Part shown: positions 59,678 through 64,000 of the stretch, one piece after another
Numbering within the stretch: position 1 is the first letter of the stretch
Layout: each line of letters opens with the position of its first letter
Assembly: GCF_003946445.1 (NCBI RefSeq)
Contig: NZ_RHOF01000001.1
Span: 1-64,000 of the forward strand
Length of the DNA stretch: 64,000 bases
DNA from: Loigolactobacillus jiayinensis
GTDB taxonomy: Bacteria > Bacillota > Bacilli > Lactobacillales > Lactobacillaceae
Direction: 5' to 3'
Notes under the pieces: generated by a model
The model's database searches: none
Told to the model about the DNA's origin: nothing
What the model saw: only the letters and a program-made list of their open reading frames with translations
Made by a program: the position numbers and the translations under genes

Positions 59678-62047
59678 GTGGCAGCAAGAAAAAAGCCACG
59701 GCGAAAGCGCACGTCCACAGCAAGTAAACGGCGGAAATCGTCCGCTAAGAAAAATACACCGGTAACGGTCAATGTGATCGGCTTTATTTTTATTTTACTC
59801 AGTCTATTCGCTATTTTTAAATGGGGCTTTATTGGCAACCAGTTAGCAAATTTAATTCGTGTAGTGGCTGGTGATACCTATCCAATTTTAGCTGCGGTCC
59901 TAGGACTGTACGGTTTAATTTTATTGGTTGCCGGCCATGGTCCCACAGTTGCTGGCAAACGAGTGCTGGGTGTACTGGTGACTTATTTCAGTTTATTATG
60001 TTTTTTAGATGCAGTGATGTTTACCCAGCTCGAATTACACAGTCAATTTATGTCGGTGACTTGGCGTTTTCTTGTTGCTGACTTTCAGCGCGCCAGTGTC
60101 ACCACAATGATTGGTGGTGGGATGCTTGGTGCATTAGGTTATAGCGTCAGTTACTTCCTAGTCGGTCAGTTCGGCACGTATTTATTAGCCATATTGGGTG
60201 TGCTTGGTGGTTTATTGCTGATCTTTGATATTCCGTTTACGGTAGTCCGTGATGTGGCGCTTCATTTTGTTCGTTTCGTGCAGTGGTGCGGCCGACAATT
60301 ATGGGCTGGGCTACAAGGCTTATGGCATGCGGGACAGGATCTAGGCCCGCGCGTGCAGAAGCTGAAACAGCGCACGCCTAAACCTAAATCTGCAGTAACG
60401 CCAGATAAACCAGCACCGGCAGATAAGGATTTACCTAAGCCAGTTGCGCAGCGGACACCAGCTGAGGATACGCCGACGATCAATGTGGCGGCGGAACAAA
60501 TGCAGTCGGCACAAGCTAAGGTCAATTTAGATCAGTTAGCAACGGCGCCGACTAGCGCCGCACCACCAACTAGTGCAGCGCCAGCTTTGTTCGCTGAAGC
60601 AGCTGCCGATCAGGATTACGAGTTGCCTAACGCCGATTTATTGCAGGCAATTCCGCCGACAGATCAAAGTGAAGAATACGCGACTATCAAGCGGAATACG
60701 CAAAAATTAAAGCAAACTTTTGATAGCTTTGGTATTGACGTTGAAGTGAAAAATGTTAACTTAGGTCCGGCAGTGACTAAATATGAGATCAAGCCGGCGA
60801 TCGGGGTTAAGGTTAGTAAAATTGTTAGTTTAACTGATGATTTGGCATTAGCACTGGCCGCCAAAGACGTGCGGATTGAGGCACCAATTCCTGGTAAATC
60901 GCTAATTGGGATCGAAGTGCCCAATAAGGCTGTCGCTACGGTTTCCTTCCGCGATGTTTTTGAAGCACAGCCGCCGCATCCAGGAAAAATTTTGTCCGTA
61001 CCAGTTGGTCGTGATATTTCCGGTAATGTGATCATGGTTGATATCAGTAAAATGCCGCATTTATTAATTGCTGGTTCCACCGGTAGCGGGAAATCAGTTA
61101 TGATCAATAACATTATCACAGGGATTTTAATGACCGCTAAGCCACATGAAGTTAAATTAATGATGATCGATCCCAAAAAAGTTGAATTATCAGTTTATAA
61201 TGGGGTCCCACATTTATTAACGCCAGTGGTTTCGGACGCCAAAAAGGCTGCCCAAGCGTTGCATAAAGTGGTGGCGGAAATGGAACGGCGCTACGAACTA
61301 TTTGCTCAGAGTGGCAAACGTAATATTACCGAGTACAATCAAGCAGTACAGCAGCAAGATCAGGATACAGAACAACCATTGCCGTCAATGCCGTATATTG
61401 TTGCTATTGTTGATGAATTAGCCGATTTGATGATGGTATCATCCAATGAAGTCGAGGATGCCATCGTTCGGTTAGCACAAATGGGGCGCGCCGCTGGTAT
61501 TCATATGATTTTAGCGACACAGCGACCGTCAGTTGATGTTATTACCGGATTGATCAAAGCTAATGTACCTAGTCGGATGGCATTTGCCGTTTCTTCTGGG
61601 ATCGATTCACGGACGATCATCGATAGTACCGGTGCTGAAAAGTTATTGGGTCGTGGCGATATGTTATATTTACCAATGGGTCAAAATAAGCCAACCCGCG
61701 TGCAAGGGGCCTTTATCTCTGCTAAGGACGTTGAAGCAGTGGTTAGCTTTATAACGGCACAGCGCACGGCTGAATACGATGATCGGTTATTGCCTGATGA
61801 GCCAACTGAGGATGCCGCTACTCAAGCAGATGATGAACTATTTCCTGATGCAGTTAAGCTAGTTGCACAATTACAAACTGCTAGTATTTCCATGCTGCAA
61901 CGACGGTTTCGAATTGGCTATAATCGTTCCGCGCGCATTGTTGATGAAATGGAGCAGCGCGGGATCGTTGGACCAGCTGAAGGTAGTAAACCACGTAAAG
62001 TTTACGTGCAGAAACCTGATGATGAAGCAGATTCAAATCAAGCATAG
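59678..62047 (+). CDS. ftsK: FtsK/SpoIIIE DNA translocase
   Basis: A 789-residue septal DNA pump that clears chromosome DNA from the closing septum. The basic N terminus ([17 protein letters not shown]) precedes four or five transmembrane helices (about 25-190), then a Pro/Ala/Thr-rich linker (210-320). The motor has Walker A GSTGSGKS (466-473) and Walker B-like [10 protein letters not shown] (about 580), [30 protein letters not shown], and a C-terminal gamma winged helix (about 720-775) that reads KOPS-like sequences. GTG start with AGTAGGTG upstream. Confidence 0.95.
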   Translation: MAARKKPRRKRTSTASKRRKSSAKKNTPVTVNVIGFIFILLSLFAIFKWGFIGNQLANLIRVVAGDTYPILAAVLGLYGLILLVAGHGPTVAGKRVLGVLVTYFSLLCFLDAVMFTQLELHSQFMSVTWRFLVADFQRASVTTMIGGGMLGALGYSVSYFLVGQFGTYLLAILGVLGGLLLIFDIPFTVVRDVALHFVRFVQWCGRQLWAGLQGLWHAGQDLGPRVQKLKQRTPKPKSAVTPDKPAPADKDLPKPVAQRTPAEDTPTINVAAEQMQSAQAKVNLDQLATAPTSAAPPTSAAPALFAEAAADQDYELPNADLLQAIPPTDQSEEYATIKRNTQKLKQTFDSFGIDVEVKNVNLGPAVTKYEIKPAIGVKVSKIVSLTDDLALALAAKDVRIEAPIPGKSLIGIEVPNKAVATVSFRDVFEAQPPHPGKILSVPVGRDISGNVIMVDISKMPHLLIAGSTGSGKSVMINNIITGILMTAKPHEVKLMMIDPKKVELSVYNGVPHLLTPVVSDAKKAAQALHKVVAEMERRYELFAQSGKRNITEYNQAVQQQDQDTEQPLPSMPYIVAIVDELADLMMVSSNEVEDAIVRLAQMGRAAGIHMILATQRPSVDVITGLIKANVPSRMAFAVSSGIDSRTIIDSTGAEKLLGRGDMLYLPMGQNKPTRVQGAFISAKDVEAVVSFITAQRTAEYDDRLLPDEPTEDAATQADDELFPDAVKLVAQLQTASISMLQRRFRIGYNRSARIVDEMEQRGIVGPAEGSKPRKVYVQKPDDEADSNQA

Positions 62048-62088
62048 ACGCAGCATACAATAATCACAATAGTGAGGTACATTTATTT

Positions 62089-63366
62089 ATGGTAACGAAA
62101 AAAGAATTAGCAAACGGCGTCACGTTAACCGTTTTACCGACAACACAATTTAAAACGACGCGGATCGTATTGAATTTCATCGCGCCGCTGGCTGCTGCAA
62201 CGATCACGCAGCGTTCATTATTAGCCAGTTTACTGGAAACTAACAGTCAAGATTATCCTACTCAAGCTGACTTAGCCGCAAAACTATCAGCGCTTTACGG
62301 GGCCAACTTTGGTATCTCGGTCAGTAAGCGCGGTAACGTGCACGTTTTTTCCGTAGTCATGACAGTGGTCAATGATAAATTCTTACCTGGGGCAACAACC
62401 GTGCTAACGGAAGGCTTGGCGTTTTTAAAACAAGTTTTGTGGCGGCCTAATGTGACGGCTAGTCGTTTTGATGCGGCAACTTTTAATCGAGAAAAGACTA
62501 ATATGCAGGCTTACTTGGCATCAGTTTATGATAATAAACAAGCTTACGCGAGTCTACAACTGCAGGAGCTATATTTTAAAAATAGTACGGCGCAACGGGT
62601 GCCTAGCTTTGGTAACGAGGCTGATCTGCAGGCGATCACGGCTAGTAGTTTGTACACCTATTACCAGCAAATGTTGGCGCAAGATCAGGTGGCGATCACT
62701 GTACTTGGCGACGTTGATGCTGAGCAGGTAACAGCACTTTTAACTGATTTGCCGCTCACCGCGCGGACAGCGGACACAACGGATTTGTTTTATCAACAGC
62801 CAGCGATTTCTTCGGTTGTTGAAAAGACTGATATTCAGCCAACTAATCAGGCCAAGTTGAATTTAGCTTATCAAGTACCAACTTATTATTATCAGCCAAA
62901 TTACTATGCCTTATTAATGGCTAATGGTATTTTTGGCGGGTCGCCGATGTCATTGTTATTCACTAATGTCCGTGAACGCGCTAGTTTAGCTTACTATGCT
63001 TCTAGCTCATATGATGCTTTTCGTGGCTTGATCACAGTCCAAACTGGGATCGACGCGGCGAATGTGGCTCAAGTTAAGCAGATCATCGCTACTCAGTTAG
63101 CGACTTTGCAAGCGGGGGAGTTCAGCAATGAATTACTCGCACAAACTAAAGCAACACTAAAAAATCAGTATATTACCGGCTTAGATAGTGCTGGCTATTT
63201 AACCAGTCAAGAACTAGTCCAACAATTAGTCCCAGCATCAGCGGTAGCTACCGAGGAATTTATTGCTCAATTGACGGCAGTCACCAAAGAACAAATTGTG
63301 GCGGCGGCACAAACAATCAAACTACAAGCCGTTTATTTTTTGAGTAGTCAGGAGGCGGGCAAGTAA
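62089..63366 (+). CDS. yfmF: M16 peptidase-like EF-P modification-associated protein YfmF
   Basis: A 425-residue M16-family protein without the zinc HXXEH motif: at the expected position it reads LLASLLETNSQDYP, so it is the non-catalytic partner. The later MANGIFGGSPMSLLFTNVRERASLAYYASSSYD segment is the conserved M16 R/Y region. YfmF and YfmH are needed for 5-aminopentanol modification of EF-P in B. subtilis. Spaced 42 bases after ftsK and overlapping the yfmH start by one base, so one operon is likely. GAGG lies about 14 bases before the ATG. Confidence 0.9.
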   Translation: MVTKKELANGVTLTVLPTTQFKTTRIVLNFIAPLAAATITQRSLLASLLETNSQDYPTQADLAAKLSALYGANFGISVSKRGNVHVFSVVMTVVNDKFLPGATTVLTEGLAFLKQVLWRPNVTASRFDAATFNREKTNMQAYLASVYDNKQAYASLQLQELYFKNSTAQRVPSFGNEADLQAITASSLYTYYQQMLAQDQVAITVLGDVDAEQVTALLTDLPLTARTADTTDLFYQQPAISSVVEKTDIQPTNQAKLNLAYQVPTYYYQPNYYALLMANGIFGGSPMSLLFTNVRERASLAYYASSSYDAFRGLITVQTGIDAANVAQVKQIIATQLATLQAGEFSNELLAQTKATLKNQYITGLDSAGYLTSQELVQQLVPASAVATEEFIAQLTAVTKEQIVAAAQTIKLQAVYFLSSQEAGK

Positions 63367-64000
63367 TGGAAACAACACATTATGCGACCTTGGATGAAAC
63401 CTTGTATCAACAAACACTAGCCAATGGCCTACAGGTAACAATGTTACCCAAAGCTGGCTATCATAAGACTTACGCGGTGATGACCACAAACTATGGCTCG
63501 ATCGATAATTATTTTGTGCCAGCAGGAGGTAGCGACTACACAACAGTGCCTGCTGGGATCGCCCATTTTCTAGAGCATAAAATGTTCGAAAAAAAAGCGG
63601 GTGATATTTTTGAAGTATTTAGTCGTAATGGGGCTAGTGCCAATGCATTTACCAGCTTTACTCGGACAAGCTATTTATTCTCAGCCACTGATAATATTAA
63701 AACCAACTTAGACACATTGCTGGACTTTGTTCAAGACCCCTATTTTACTGAAGCGTCAGTGAATAAGGAAAAGGGAATTATTGGTCAGGAAATCGAAATG
63801 TACGAGGATGATCCTAATTGGCGCCTGTTCTTCGGCATTATTGAAAACTTATATCCTAAACATCCGGTTCACGAAGATATTGCTGGAACTATTGATTCAA
63901 TTGCGAAAATCACGCCGGAGCAGCTTTATCAGGCCTATCACACTTTTTATCAACCCAGCAATATGAACTTGTTTGTGGTGGGCAACATCGACCCCGTTGA
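63366..64000 (+). CDS. yfmH: M16 metallopeptidase YfmH, EF-P modification-associated (cut by window end)
   Basis: Only the first 211 codons are present; no stop is reached. ATG at 63366 overlaps the yfmF stop (TAATG). The zinc site HFLEH (H67, E70, H71) is intact, followed by the distal Glu region GIIGQEIEMYEDDPNWRLF, so this is the catalytic partner of the YfmF/YfmH pair. METTHYATLDETLYQQTLANGLQVTMLPK and APT-like GASANAFTSFTRTSYLFSATDN are family features. Acts in EF-P modification and possibly peptide processing. Confidence 0.93.
   Translation, partial: METTHYATLDETLYQQTLANGLQVTMLPKAGYHKTYAVMTTNYGSIDNYFVPAGGSDYTTVPAGIAHFLEHKMFEKKAGDIFEVFSRNGASANAFTSFTRTSYLFSATDNIKTNLDTLLDFVQDPYFTEASVNKEKGIIGQEIEMYEDDPNWRLFFGIIENLYPKHPVHEDIAGTIDSIAKITPEQLYQAYHTFYQPSNMNLFVVGNIDPV

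Noticed and set aside
63322-63543. Minus-strand 73-codon frame near the window end
   Set aside because: It is antisense to yfmF/yfmH, which has an intact M16 zinc motif.

Overview
The window is a stretch of a low-GC Gram-positive chromosome, almost certainly from a member of the Lactobacillaceae. It has AGGAGG-type ribosome binding sites, many TTG and GTG starts, CcpA-type cre sites, a T-box, a cellobiose PTS, oleate hydratase, L-2-hydroxyisocaproate dehydrogenase and the FtsK/YfmF/YfmH neighbourhood. A Loigolactobacillus- or Lactiplantibacillus-like species would fit, but the genus cannot be fixed from sequence reading alone. No rRNA, tRNA or CRISPR array was seen.

Left accessory part (1-5.4 kb): the end of a diverged IS30-like element at the window edge, an unrecognised 546-residue protein, an LLM flavin oxidoreductase coupled to a F420/NADP-reductase-like protein, then a complete IS30-family element flanked by 15-bp direct repeats. 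The two IS30 ends face each other across 3.7 kb.

Redox and core metabolism (5.4-21 kb): proton-translocating transhydrogenase (pntAA-AB-B), an aldo/keto reductase, a frameshifted NAD(P)-binding protein, a cluster of flavodoxin, cysteine-less Spx-like protein and zinc alcohol dehydrogenase, a 286-nt structured repeat, nudC, asd, nanE, a WYL regulator, and a divergent hcp / Crp-Fnr pair with palindromes between the two genes.

Transport and regulation (21-35 kb): a MarR/DHA2 efflux pair, a methionine T-box upstream of a MetE-like enzyme, a rhamnoside locus (AraC regulator, MFS carrier with a consensus cre, GH78 rhamnosidase) containing a tandem intergenic duplication, oleate hydratase with a small membrane protein and a candidate operator, a histidine-rich MarR protein, and a guanidinium-exporter-like SMR gene behind an attenuator-like leader.

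Right half (35-64 kb): CorA and alpha/beta hydrolase, a HelD-like helicase, nitroreductase and quinone oxidoreductase, an AI-2E family permease, a complete cellobiose PTS operon with phospho-beta-glucosidase, GntR regulator and ROK kinase, a relic of an alpha/beta hydrolase, a disulfide-reductase-like flavoprotein lacking the usual catalytic His/Glu, an OhrR-like regulator, hicD, a degenerate EAL protein, efp, a lipoprotein, CcpA-controlled glpD, and a housekeeping run trmL-topB-DUF1149-ftsK-yfmF-yfmH. In Gram-positive bacteria YfmF and YfmH are linked to 5-aminopentanol modification of EF-P, so efp at 51 kb and yfmF/yfmH at 62 kb probably serve one translation system.

I found no single obviously new multi-gene system. 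The best leads are the gdx leader RNA, the large structured intergenic elements, the unusually long repeats around IS30, the orphan 546-residue protein between IS30 ends, and several family members that have lost signature catalytic residues.
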